Positions 41,806 to 52,569 of a stretch of DNA of 64,000 bases are shown here, in pieces; within the stretch, counting starts at the first letter, position 1, and each line of letters opens with the position of its first letter. Both the position numbers and the translations under genes were made by a program. The notes under the pieces were generated by a model. That model had not been told where the DNA came from, made no database searches, and worked only from the letters and a program-made list of their open reading frames with translations. Origin of the DNA: Zygnema cylindricum (lineage: Eukaryota > Streptophyta > Zygnematophyceae > Zygnematales > Zygnemataceae); contig JBBHKE010000049.1 of the NCBI GenBank assembly GCA_037447655.1, positions 90,774 through 154,773 on the forward strand, given 5' to 3'.

Positions 41806-42650
41806 AGAAAATAATCCGCCTCCTCTTGCTCATTGAAGGTGAGAGACTCATCTGTATCATTAGTAGAAGCCGAAAAAAAGAGCATTTCCACGGGAAGGAT
41901 TTCCAGAAAAACCTTTGTGATACTCGCTTTGTTGCCAACAAGGCATATATAAACCTGTCTCATTAGCCTTCTTCAATTTAGGACAGTACTTGTATCCATG
42001 ATCCTTCTCAGAACAATAAAAACAAGTAGTAGTAGATTGTCTATTCTGCCTCTGATTAAACTTATTCTGATTCTGACTAAAGTGATATCTTTTGTCAAAT
42101 TTTGTTGCAAAAGCTTCAACCTTTCGTTCTCCCTCAAAGAGTTTAGTATTTGTTTCTTCCTCCAATATAAGATTATACGCTGACTGAAATGACCAGCTAG
42201 CTTTATCATGACTCTTTAATTGAGCTAGCTTTATCATGACTCTTTAATTGAACAGACACACCCTTCATGCTACTAGGGAGACCTCTAATAAGCAAAGCTG
42301 CCTGTTGAAACTCAGGAAATAACCCCCCAGCAGAAGAGTGAGCATCAATGAGTGCGCAAAAAATTTCACAATACTCAACAATAATTCCCCCTGTGTATTT
42401 GTATCCCCAAATTTTTCAAGCCACCAAGAGCTCCTCCTGAACATTCCCTTTCACCAAAGCGGATTTGAGGGATGTCCAAATCTCCCTCGCCTTCTTCATT
42501 TTCAGTCGAGACATGACCAAATTTTCTGAAATACAAAGAATTAGATTGTTCCTTAACATTGAATTCTTTTTTTTTCGCCCAAGTTGGATCTGTTTCATCA
42601 AGGGAGCCATCCAAGACCCACAATAACTCAGCAGTTTCAAACAACGATTA
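41806..42650 (-). pseudogene. Gag of element I
   Basis: TTTCFYCSEKDHGYKYCPKLKK contains a CX2CX4HX4C zinc knuckle (about 42000). Upstream, SHDKASWSFQSAYNLILEEE and LDGSLDETDPTWAKKKEF match element J Gag. A 28-bp tandem duplication (42196-42223 and 42224-42251) shifts the frame. The N-terminus is lost at the junction with fragment K. Confidence 0.85.
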
Positions 42651-42854
42651 TGAAACTCTGAGACCTCCATTGGCTCTCAGAGTAAGCAGATCCAAAAAGA
42701 AGCTTATCTAGATAGTGCCGACTCCAAGTTGATATAAACCCAAATGACTGACCCCTTGACAATCAGAACCCAAATATAGATTCACCCCTGTGTAATAACA
42801 CTTTTCGATAAGGTTTACATTTGTCTTTCTTTCTCTCATCACGCTTTCGCTCGT

Positions 42855-42957
42855 CACCATCGTTCCTCTCACCACACTTCCGCTCATCACCACCGTTCCT
42901 CTTATCACGCTTCCGCTCGTCACCGCCGTTCTTCTCTTCACGCTTCCGCCAATCACC
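42855..42957 (-). repeat. 33-bp coding tandem repeat in Gag of K
   Basis: Three in-frame units of 33 bp (CACC(A/G)(T/C)CGTTC then TTCCGCTC on the plus strand) encode repeats of N(G/D)GDERKR(D/C). Element A has only one equivalent stretch (DWREPDEWKKDK). Confidence 0.85.
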
Positions 42958-43322
42958 ACCAGCTGAAAATGCATTGACCCTGTCACTTCCCCTACGAAGC
43001 TCCAAAGTGCTTTCCCTCACAAGAATTATCCCCATGGTAAAGCTCCAAGTCCATGAGGAGCCATCCATTGCCTCCATACGACAAATTATGTTTTCGTACT
43101 CATGTGGGAGTTTCATACGTAGTGTATTAATCTTACTCTCCTCAGATTCTACGTATCCCGCACTAGTAAGCTCAACATATAACGCAGCAATATCATTGCA
43201 AAACTCTATCATGCTACCGCCTTTATAAACGTAGGCATCTATTTTATGTTTTACTAATTGCTGCCTCTGAATAGTCTCACTCTTATAAATCTGAGTTAGT
43301 GCTTCCCATATCTCTGAAGACT

Positions 43323-43332
43323 NNNNNNNNNN
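43323..43332. other. Assembly gap (10 N)
   Basis: Ten Ns, probably a gap of unknown size. Sequence 43408-43534 between K and element J matches nothing I can recognise, so order and orientation across this spot are uncertain. Confidence 0.95.
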
Positions 43333-43534
43333 CTGAGAAAAGTTCACGATCTGTTTGGCCGTTTCCTTTTGGTTCTTATACAGTAAAAAGTGGTGTGCGT
43401 CGCCCAAATGAAAGGTGTCGGTTTATCTTGAGGAGAAGGAAGTCAAGGGAATTACTGAAGTGTACTCCGAAGTGTTGTTCAAGGCCGAGTCCTCCTTGTT
43501 TGACAATATGGTGTCCAGCGTCTAGTGGTTTCCG

Positions 43535-44898
43535 TCAGTTTAGCCTCTGACTGCTGTTCCCCGGAAATTCTGATGCTGAAATTGTCGTCAGTCTCCGATT
43601 TGACTGCCTTTGGTGATCTGCGACCTGTGGTGTAACAGTTTGTTCCTCCTGAGCCGGAACTTGTTGTGAAGCCTCATGTGAAGTCATTAAGGGAACTGAA
43701 GGAAGAGGAGTTCTATTTGGCTGTGGAAAGTAAACTCGCTGCGTGTGGTGAAAAATGACATATTCTTGGTTTTCCTTTGCCGGTTTGTCTAGCACTTGAA
43801 AAGAGTCAACCGAAACCATCTCATCTTTAATCTGGATATTTCTAGAGATAACCACTTTATGTTTCTCAAATACAAAAACTTTATAACATTTTGCATTATC
43901 ATCATACCCCATGAAAATCCCTAGTAAGCCCTTAGCATCCATTTTCCATCTATCCTGTGAAGTATTTAGAATAAAACACTTGCTGCCAAAGATCTTAAAG
44001 TGATTAACATCAGGTTTTTCTCCTGTCCAAAGCTTAAAAGGTGTAGTGCTAATAGATCTAAAAGCAATTCTATTCTTAATATAAACAACGCAGTTAAGTG
44101 TTTCGGTCGGAATTTCAAATCTAGCCATTTATCTGCAAGCATGGACCGAGCACTTGCGGTCACTGTCCTATTTAATCTCTCAGAAACACCATTCTACTCC
44201 GATGTATATGGAACTGTAAGATTGTGACTGATACTTTCTTGAAGGAGAAACTTTTCGAATTCTTTTTATGTGTATTCTCCCCCATTGTCCGATCTCAGCG
44301 CCTAGATTGGAACTCGAAGAAGTTTTTCCGCCCACGCTTTGTAGTGTTTGAAGTGAGTAAACACTTCATATTTATGTTGCAGGAAGTAAACTTTGGTATA
44401 TCTCGAGTAGTCATCTGTAAATCTAACGATATAGTGGACGCCTCTAGCCGAAGCCACTTGTGAAGGACCGAGAACATCAGAATGTATTAGCTGCAAAACT
44501 TTCTCCGATCTGTGGTCTGTTTCCTGTGGAAATGGCAATTTGTGGATCTTGACAAGTGAACAACCATCACATGATTTTATACGATGGGAACTGAGAGAAT
44601 CTCCCTCAACTTTTCCCGAATTAACCATTTTTTTAAGGCTATTATAATTCATATGTCTTAATCTCTTATGCCACAACTCATTATCCGATTGGACACTAGA
44701 GTAGAGAACATCATTTTCTTTATATTCAACCATGTCCATCTGGTACATTTTGCTAGCATCTCTAGTTCCTATTACTGCTACTTTCCCTTTCTTGCTAACA
44801 ACCTGTCTCTCTCCTTTCAGAATGACTTCAAAGCCTTGGCTCTCCATTAATGATGTAGAAATAAAAAAAATTCTTAAAGTCTGGAACAAACAAAACAT
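43535..44898 (-). pseudogene. Integrase of element J
   Basis: Two frames (43535-44128 and 44302-44898) give LWHKRLRHMNYNSLKKM, CDGCSLVKIHKLPFP, IHSDVLGPSQVASARGV (first Asp kept), FTDDYSRYTKVYFLQHKYEV and, after shifts, the C-terminal CFILNTSQDRW and LLGIFMGYDDNAKCYKVF. The region with the second Asp and Glu (44135-44300) is broken by stops. It is closely related to element I. Confidence 0.88.
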
Positions 44899-46095
44899 TG
44901 TAAAGGGTTCTTTCTACCGACTTTCCCCCCACATCTACCATCAAAGATACATCACCCTGAGCTGAGGTTTGAACACTTCTGCCACAAGCATTGTAAATAC
45001 TCTTTGGAGATGTTTGTTGTAGATTCGTAAAAGCCGCCTTGTTCTAACACATATGGGCAAACGCTCCCGTGTCCATGATCCATCCTGCATCCTTTGGACC
45101 CTCCATGGCTGCCGCAATATCAAATAATGCCGCATCCTCTGTCTCTTTGAAGCTTAAAGACTCATCTGCATCAGTTGCAGAAGCTGAAAAAAGAGCATTT
45201 CCACGAGTAGAATTCCCAGAGAAGCCGTTGTGATATTGGCTTTGCTGCCAACCTGGCCTGTATAAACCTGCCTCTGTAGCCTTTTTCAGCTTAAGACAGT
45301 ACCTGTATCCATGACCCTTCTCATAACATGAAAAGCAAGTAGTAGAAGATGGCCTATTATGCCTCTGATTATACTGAGTAAATTGATTCTGATTCCAGTT
45401 AAACTGACTCTTGTTCTGATTAATCTGATTTCTTTTGTCAAAGTCTGTGGAAAAAGCTTCAACCTTTCCTTCTCCTTCAAGGATTTTAGTATTAGTCTCT
45501 TCCTCCAATAGAAAATTATATGCTAACTGAAATGACCAGCTAGCTTTATCATGAGTTTTTAACTGAATAGACACACCCTTCATGCTACTAAGGGACCTCA
45601 AATAAGCAAAGCTGTCTGTTGAAACTCATGAAATAACCCCCTAGCAGAAGAGTGAGCATCAATCAGTGCACGAAAATTGTCATAATACTCAACCATAGTA
45701 CCCTTCTAGTATTTGTATCCCCAAATTTTTCCAGCCACCAAGAGCTATTTCTGAACATTCAATTTCTCAAAAGCGGATTTTAGTGATGTCCAAATCTCGC
45801 TCGCCTTCTTCATTTTCAGTCGAAAAATGACCAAATTTTCTGAAATACAAAGAATTAGATTGTTCCTTGCCATATAATTCTTTTTCGCCCAAGTTGGATC
45901 TGTTTCATCAAGGGAGCCATCCAAGACCTCGAATAAGTCAACAGTTTCAAACGACGATTCAACCATCGCCGCCCAATACGCATACTTTAGGCCATTGAAG
46001 ATAGGAAATCTTGACGAAAGGCCCATAACTTGTTGTTCTACAACCACCGTTGCAAGAGGAGAACTAGCAGTAGTAGTGGAAGTAGAGATGAACAC
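44899..46095 (-). pseudogene. Gag and protease of element J
   Basis: Gag starts at ATG 46095 inside the 5' LTR (MFISTSTTTASSPLATVVVE), crosses the LTR end into QQVMGLSSRFPIFNGLKYAY, and includes FEVLDGSLDETDPTWAKKNY. The part 45044-45601 has KASWSFQLAYNFLLEEETNT, the zinc knuckle CFSCYEKGHGYRYC and then the protease WIMDTGAFAHMC (DTG kept). Frameshifts separate the parts. Confidence 0.88.
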
Positions 46096-47058
46096 CAGCA
46101 GAAACTATCAAAGTACCTACTCAATAGCCAACTTTGAACTGACACAAAATATGACTCAAATATCCAATATGCCTCAAATTTGCCACATTGATACAAAATA
46201 CAGTAACTGACAATTCCCAAATTTGCAGCCCAAGTGGCTCAGTAAACCATAAGATATAATATTTGGAAGTTTCCCAAAAATTGCCCTTATAAAATCATAT
46301 TCCCAAAATTGGATACTACAAAATTGGCTAAGTCCTAAGTTATATACTCACAGTGTGTATCTACTGATCTACACTAATTTGGGTAACCGTTATTACAGTT
46401 ATTATCTTGACTAACGACAAAGCATATACATGTACGTCATTGTAGCTTAAAAACCCTAATTATTATTTTCTAAAATCCTGATTAATGGAACACTATTTTT
46501 TATTACACTAAACTAAAAACCAATGTTATTTAGATATTTACAGATATTGAACCGTACACAAAACTTTCCAACCGTACACCAAACGTTCCAAATAAATAGT
46601 CAGCGTTAATCGCTAAAGTCCAGCCGAATCTGGTTGTGTAGTACGAAACACTTGAGTGCTTCGTCACTTGTGGTCCCACGCGAATCATGCTTGTGGTCCC
46701 TCGTGAATCACGTATGTGGTCTTGGGTGAATCGCGTCTATTGGAGCAAATTCGATCGACGATGGTACCGTTGAAGTGTACCATATGTTTCTAGAATACCC
46801 GGGTCAGATCCCGTTCTTTCGATCATGTGAATCGAATCGTCAACTATTTTGACACGTATGGCTGACTGTCGGCACCACTCCGAAAAAACTACATACGTTC
46901 TTTCGCCGACACGTGTCCCTACAAAAGTACGATACACTATACTGTATTGTTTCCTACTACAACGCTAATAAAGGTAAGTATTACAGTAGACTATTAGGAA
47001 AATATCCTAAGTTATTTTTACCCCTATTTACTGAAATAAAAATTTATATATTACAACA
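46031..47058 (-). repeat. 5' LTR of element J
   Basis: Plus-strand ends TGTTGTTCTACAACC and ATATTACAACA. It is followed on the minus strand by AGTTATGGGCCT, a drifted tRNA-iMet primer site. The right flank begins TTTGA, inside element E coding sequence, so J is nested in E. CTAAGTCCTA is at 46328-46337. Confidence 0.88.
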
Positions 47059-47794
47059 TTTGAGACTAGCACTAGGAAGGGAACCTTTATTGCTAGCTTT
47101 GAGGAGGAAGTTTATTTCTTTGCTGAAAAAGGTAGCCAAGGGATGTTTAGGCTGATTTTAAGGAATGAAAAGAAGAAACTTTACTATGCTCGTGTTCATG
47201 ATATTATGTTGTGGCATAAGAGGCTTGGACATATGCATTTAGATAAGTTGAAAGAAATGAAAAAGATGGGAATAGTGGAAGGAATTAAGTTTGGAGAAAG
47301 TGAAAACCTAAGTGACTATAGTGGTTGTGCTCAAGGTAAGGCACACAGGTTACCCCTTCCCAAAAGAAGCCACTTATAAAGGGGACAAAGTGTTAAACTT
47401 GGTACACACTGATATTTGGGGACCGGCCAAAGTGCCCTTACCCAATGGTAAAAGGTTTATGATGACAATCACTAACGATTGGTCTCGATTCTCTAGAGTG
47501 TATTTATTGAAAAATAAATCAAAGGCCCCACAGGTTTTTAAGGAATATATGGCATGGAGTGAGAAACTACATGAAACTTCTATTAAGAGAGTAGGGAGTG
47601 ATAATTGGGAAGAGTTAACCTCCAATCAGTTTGAGGATTTTCTGAGAGAAGATGGAGTGCAACACCAAAAGACAGTTCTTGAAAATCCTGAGCAGAATGG
47701 TGTAGCCGAGAGGTTAAATAGAACACTATGTGATAGTGCCAGGAGTATGCTATCAGATAAGAAGATAGGAAAGAGATTTTGCGTCGAAACTATG
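47059..47794 (+). pseudogene. Integrase of element E, part 1
   Basis: Plus-strand copia sequence resuming at the J insertion: LRNEKKKLYYARVHDIMLWH, KRLGHMHLDKLKEMKKMG and GCAQGKAHRLPLPK, then, with one frameshift, VHTDIWGPAKV (first Asp), VGSDNWEELTSNQFEDF (second Asp) and EQNGVAERLNRT (Glu). It stops at KRFCVET, where the solo LTR is inserted. Closely related to element C. Confidence 0.9.
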
Positions 47795-48931
47795 TGTTCA
47801 TATTTGAGTATTTTCTAGGTCTGTATTGGGATAGAAAAGAGCAAAGGTTGTTTGCCTCTAACTCCCCTCTCCAAGCCCCCACACTTGTCGTAGTCACTGA
47901 AGGCTAGATAAGGAGCTAGAGCCATGTTTGCATGAGCTCACTAGACAAGACAAGGGGTGAATTGGATAGATTTACCAAAAGGTACTTGACGGACCCAGGA
48001 ATTGATCTGGGTACCTGCCGTTCGTAAAGTCACCCATAGCAGATAGCTTTGTCTGTTTGGTCTAGGACTACTGCTAAGGTTTATTGGGTTTGATACATAT
48101 TTAAACATGTACACGTAGGTTTTTCAATTTAACTAGATTACGGTTTTTAGGGCATAGAAACAGTTGTACTATTATTACCGAACGAAACAAATAGTACAGA
48201 CATATGTTTCGACGTTCCGTATTAAATACCGATATAAATCGGACGGTCGTGGTTAGCCTCGGCTTCGCAAAAAAGACAATTTGGCGGTTTGCGGACTCCG
48301 CCACTCCAAATGACACGTGGTAACATTGTACGGGTTTACGGAATCTCCGGAACGGAAGACACAAAATCTGGATGTGACAAATGTCGCATTATGGCGACGT
48401 CGTACAATGTCCATACAGAAAGTACTCCGACATCTGTACTTTATTATACGATACAGTCTTTTGATTGGTCAGTACCTCACTACTAGGGGGTTTAGAGAGG
48501 CGTTTGGGACTTAAAATATTTTGGGTAGGTAGTCGCCTCTCCTAGAGAGCATCTTGTATAAAAGGCAATCTTTGGCGATCCATAAAAAATAATTTACTTG
48601 ACCATTTTAAGTGATTTTTTTTGCTGCCAAATCAACGGAGTCCAAGCTACATAGGGGTGTAGTCAGTGACAGATATTGCCTGCCAGGGTGGGTGAATTTC
48701 TAAGGGAAAGTCAAAGTGGGTGAATGTGTCCAAATCTCATATTCTAACTTTGCATTCTGTGGTGGAATTGAGCACACAGAAAGTCTTATTTCACAGGGGT
48801 GAAGCTCTAATGGGGTTCTAATTGTCAAGGGGTCAGTCATTTGGGTTTATATAAACTTGGAGTTGGCAATCTTTAGATTAACTTCTTTTGATCTGCAAAT
48901 TCTGCGTGGAAATGGAGACCTTAGAATTTCA
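47795..48931 (+). repeat. L1 solo LTR with perfect 5-bp target duplication
   Basis: TGTTCATATTTGAG ... CTTAGAATTTCA, 1137 bp, flanked on both sides by CTATG (47790-47794 and 48932-48936). Removing the LTR and one CTATG rejoins the integrase of element E. This fixes both ends of the L1 LTR family and the 5-bp duplication expected for copia. Confidence 0.95.
47985..48068 (-). other. Antisense tRNA-like module in the solo LTR
   Basis: On the minus strand CTAGACCAAACAGACAAAGC resembles a D-arm, and CCCAGATCAATTCCTGGG forms a T-arm stem of five pairs. CGTCAAG follows at the acceptor position. Confidence 0.5.
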
Positions 48932-48936
48932 CTATG

Positions 48937-49457
48937 AACTGTGCAAATATCTCAAGAATAGAATTCGTACTTCGACACTAAAAGGCCAAACTCCTTATGA
49001 GAGATGGACTGGCAGAAAACCAGATGTTTCACACTTAAAGGTTTTTGGTAGTCAAGTATACAGCCTAGACACAGATCAGTCAAATTCCAAGTTGGATCTG
49101 AAAAGAAAACAAAGATATCTGTTACGATATGATGGAGATGTAAAATGATATAGAGTCTATGATCTCAAGAGAGAAGATATAATCATAGTAAAGCATCTAG
49201 TGGTCATGGATGAAAAGAAATGCATAGATCTCTTTAAGCATACAAAGATAGTCAAAATAAGATTTGAGTGAGAAAATTCTGATGACTTTGAGCTTTCTAA
49301 CAATCCATGTTTTCGAGAAGATGATAAACTTGTAGGTACAAATCAAACCGAGGAGGATTCAGCCGTGGAACCCCCAGTGCCAACTCCAACCGAAGCGGAA
49401 GACATGGTGGAAATAGACCTGGAATCGAGGGATAGGGGAGAAGTAAAAACTGTTTGA
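48937..49457 (+). pseudogene. Integrase of element E, part 2
   Basis: After the solo LTR the frame continues CKYLKNRIRTSTLKGQTPYE, RWTGRKPDVSHLKVFGSQVY and the LRYDGDVK region that precedes the acidic linker. The linker to 49457 (NQTEEDSAVE) is acidic, as in element C. Confidence 0.88.
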
Positions 49458-50429
49458 ATGAATCCACGAGAGCCATCCATTCCAGCATTAGAGTTTGAGG
49501 GTGGAAGGAGAAGCAGCAAAAGATTGCAAGAGAAACAAGTTAACAACAAAGTAACGAAACTGTCTCATCCCGAAGAACCCCAAACTTATGATGAGGCAAT
49601 GAAATGTCCTGAGAGGAACCGGTGGAAGACAACCATTAATGAGGAGATGGGTTCGATTATGGCAGCCAATACGTGGAAATCGGTGGAATTTCCCCTTGAT
49701 AGGAAGCTAATCTCGTGTAAGTGGGTATTCAATTTGAAACTCAACCTGGATAACACCATTGAGCGCTACAAGGCTCGGTTAATGGCGAAGGGATTTACCT
49801 TAAAAGAGGGAATTGACTACAAGGAGACTTTTGCTCCGATCTTCAGGTTTCCCTCTGTTCAGATACTTCTCAGTATGGCGGCATAAGAAGACATGGAAGT
49901 GCATCAGATGGACATGAAGACGATCTTCTTACATAGAGAGTTAGAAGAGGAGATTTTTATGGGACAGCCGGAAGGATTTGTGGAGCAAGGGGAGGAGAGC
50001 AAGGTATGACGATTGATCAAATCTTTGTAAGGGCTAAAACAGGCGCCAAGGCAATGGAACAATAAGCTCGATGAGTTTCTTACATGTTTGGGATAAATTT
50101 GGATCATCACAAATTAGCTAATTTATTTGTTTGAATATAAAGAAGGATTTATTTTTATTGCAATTTATGTTGATGATTTGCTTGTTTTAAGTACATCTAT
50201 AGATAAAATAAATAAGTTGAAAAGTGATCTAAAAGGAAGATTTGAGATGAAGGATATGGGAGAAGCAAGGTATATTTCGGAAATTCAGGTAGAGAGAGAC
50301 AGAGATAGAAAGATAATAAGATTAACTCAAAAAGAGGCCATTGGAAACATGTTAGAAAGATTCCAAATGGACAAGGCTAATAATTGTACCACTCCTATGG
50401 AACTAAAGCAAGCAAGTCAGGGTAGTAAA
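49458..50429 (+). pseudogene. Reverse transcriptase of element E
   Basis: Frame 49458-49886 holds AMKCPERNRWKTTINEEMGS, RKLISCKWVFNLKLNLDNTI and FAPIFRFPSVQILLSMAA. 49890-50126 is degraded but recognisable (QAPRQWNNKLDEFLT). 50127-50429 holds IYVDDLLVLSTS (YVDD intact) and RFEMKDMGEARYISEIQVER. The element is cut at 50430 by an L4 LTR; no RNase H remains. Confidence 0.9.
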
Positions 50430-51406
50430 TGTTGTTCTACGACCACTGGAGCAGGTGGAGCATCAGCAGTAGTAGTGGAAGTAGACATTATCTCACTCAC
50501 AGAAGCTTATCAAGAATCCTATCAAACATTTGTTTTCTACAGCTCACCAAATCTGATACAATAAGCCAAACTGCTTCAAACTATACTACAGTATAGAATA
50601 TCACAAAGACTGATAAATCCCAAAGTTTCAGCTCAATTGATCGAACAAACACCAAGATATGCAACTCAGAAGTTTCACAAAAACAGTTTGCAGATTACAC
50701 AGTCAGGAAATTTGGATACATAAAATGTTCTACGTCCTAAGTCTTATACTCTTCACTCACTTGTCCTACTACATAGTGTTGTACCGCCGATACAAGTGTT
50801 CCGAAAAGATACGTCCAAAAGAACTAAACTGCCACTAAGGTCTAAGTGCTCTTGATCACGCTAAAACTAATCTATCACTGTACAATCAATATTACTGAGA
50901 ATCCTATACATATGATTTGTTCAAATACTTGTCGCCTGGCTTAGTGACAATTGATTAGGTACGTCTATCCGGGTGTTGCAGAACTTGTGTTAGCGAGTCA
51001 CTTAATTATTCTCTTATGAATCTCGTCCGTTGACTTGATTCATATCAACCGTAGCAGCGCAGTCCAAATCATGATCACATTCAAATATCTGTGGCTTGGT
51101 AGCAGCTACGTTGTCTCATACCAAAAACAGCCGCAGTTGCGTTTGTCTTGTTCCGTAGCAAATGCGTAGTCCTGAACCAAAATATCAGCAGTTGTGTTTT
51201 TCCCGTTGCGTCGCAGGCTGTGTTCGTCCGTACAGACCATATCAAAAATAACCGCAGCTGCGCTTGTTCCATCTACGTCGCAGTTGCGTTGTCGCTACAA
51301 TTCAAAAACCTGCACTGTGCTTCAAGTGAAGATGCGTGTCCATATAGATCTATTTTTCCGCCGTCCTATAAATTTGGTGAGACTTAAAGCTTTCCAAAAA
51401 ACAACA
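50430..51406 (-). repeat. L4-family LTR, isolated
   Basis: Plus-strand ends TGTTGTTCTACGACC and AAAAAACAACA. Same family as the LTRs of element N. Flanks differ (GTAAA left, AACTG right), with element E on one side and element M on the other, so it is a recombination or deletion product rather than a clean solo LTR. Its end encodes MSTSTTTADAPPAPVVVEQ on the minus strand. Confidence 0.85.
51033..51310. repeat. CAGCTG-rich repeats in the L4 LTR
   Basis: Variants of GTAGCAGCTGCGTTGTC, CGCAGTTGCGTT and CGCAGCTGCG recur about every 30-70 bp. Corresponding blocks lie at 55290-55550 and 61130-61380 in the N LTRs and, less regularly, at 61910-61980 in the H LTR. Confidence 0.75.
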
Positions 51407-52569
51407 AACTGCATACTCACAAGCATAAAATATTTAACGTAGGGGAATAGGGGACAGCTCCTTAAACTAAGCTTTGTTCCTGCACATATGCCATGAGGTG
51501 CCGGAATCCATGATCCATCCGAGGTCTTTTTCTCCCTCCATCATGTTAAGCTTGGTGAGGGCGAAAACCTCTTTGTGGTCTGTCTTTGGAAAGCTTATCA
51601 CATTTGGTGACTCCTCCTCCATTTTTTTCTTTCCGGATTTAGTATCTTCCACCGAAAAAGCGACAGTTTTGTTCGAGAATTTCAATGCAATGGGAGGTCC
51701 ACGGTGTCTCCATCCTTTTTGAAAGTTACCTCTTTCAAGAGCTTTGATATACAATCGACAAACTCTAAAAGAATGACCATCATTATAACAATAGACACAT
51801 TTATCAAACTGAGGATTAAACTGATTTCCTTGATATCTGTTGTCTTTCTGAAACTGAGCTGCAAATGCTACTGCTAGTTTTCCATATCAAATAGCTGTAT
51901 GAGTAGACGTTTTCTATATCTAAGAGCTGTATGAGTAGACTCTTCTGACAAGATATAGTCCATGTTGAACTGCAGATTTCAAAGAGACTTATCTAACTTT
52001 TTTATTCCATTGGAGGCTTCTTTATATTCATTAGGAAGCATCTTTAAGAGAATCATAGCTTGATGATAGAGGGGATAATTCCCCCTTGAACATGAATTTT
52101 CTGAAATTAGAATGCCAAACGTGTTAGTGTATTCCACCATGCTACCACCTGTGTATTTGTACTCATAGATCTCACCAACAGTTATAGTTCCTTGCTGATC
52201 ACTAGCTCTAACATAAGAAGATTTCAAGGCATCCCACACTTCTAACACTTTTGTGACAATAATATAATTCAACAACAGTTCTTTAGAAATTATAAGCTTT
52301 AGAAGTTGCAAAGCCTGTTCATTTTTTTGATCAAAGGTGGCCTCAGATTTTGTTCATTTTTATGATCAAAGGTGGCCTCAGATTTTGCCAGGGATCCATT
52401 TACAACATCAAAAAGTTTTACTTGCTTAAAGTAAGACTTCACCAATTTTTCCCAATAGATATATTCACGTCCATCAAAGATCGGAATTCGTGAAGGCGGG
52501 CCCGTGACTTGTTGTTCCAAGACAACACCTGGTACTGAAGATGAGGAAGAAGCAACATTAGTCATTATA
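51407..52569 (-). pseudogene. Gag and protease of element M
   Basis: The minus-strand Gag starts at about 52566 inside the LTR (MTNVASSSSSVPGVVLEQQV) and continues GPPSRIPIFDGREYIYW and KSYFKQVKLFDVVNGSLAKS. A 35-bp tandem duplication (52318-52352 and 52353-52387) shifts the frame. SYVRASDQQGTITVGEIYEY follows, then a zinc-knuckle region and the protease GWIMDSGTSWHMCRNKA (DSG form). It is truncated at 51406. Closest to element D. Confidence 0.88.

Larger units (their letters stand above)
37484..42650 (-). mobile_element. Element I: copia retrotransposon, minus strand, 5'-truncated
   Basis: A 3' LTR (37484-38568), polypurine tract, RNase H, RT, integrase-protease and most of gag follow in order on the minus strand. 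Gag is cut at 42650 by an L1 LTR end; the 5' LTR is not found in sequence. It belongs to the same family as element J. Confidence 0.85.
42651..43407 (-). mobile_element. Fragment K: L1-family gag-only element, minus strand
   Basis: From right to left: an element-A-type Gag (43407-42806), joined by a deletion to the last 155 bases of an L1 LTR (42805-42651). That LTR ends GTCTCAGAGTTTCA exactly where element I Gag is interrupted, so K inserted into element I. GATTA (42646-42650) would be the flanking duplication; the other side is lost. An N gap lies within K. Confidence 0.8.
42806..43407 (-). pseudogene. Gag of fragment K
   Basis: SSEIWEALTQIYKSETIQRQ, DAYVYKGGSMIEFCNDIAAL and YENIICRMEAMDGSSWTWSF match element A Gag closely but without its stops. 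A basic Arg/Lys-rich segment with an 11-residue repeat (GGDERKRDKRN type) follows, before the deletion. The zinc knuckle of element A is missing. The 10-N gap at 43323-43332 interrupts the frame. Confidence 0.85.

Noticed and set aside
40426-42183. Plus-strand frames within elements I, J and N
   Set aside because: They are antisense shadows of well-supported copia gag-pol sequence.
50430-51406. Solo LTR with target duplication
   Set aside because: The left flank GTAAA and right flank AACTG differ, and different elements lie on each side, so a simple solo-LTR event is not supported.
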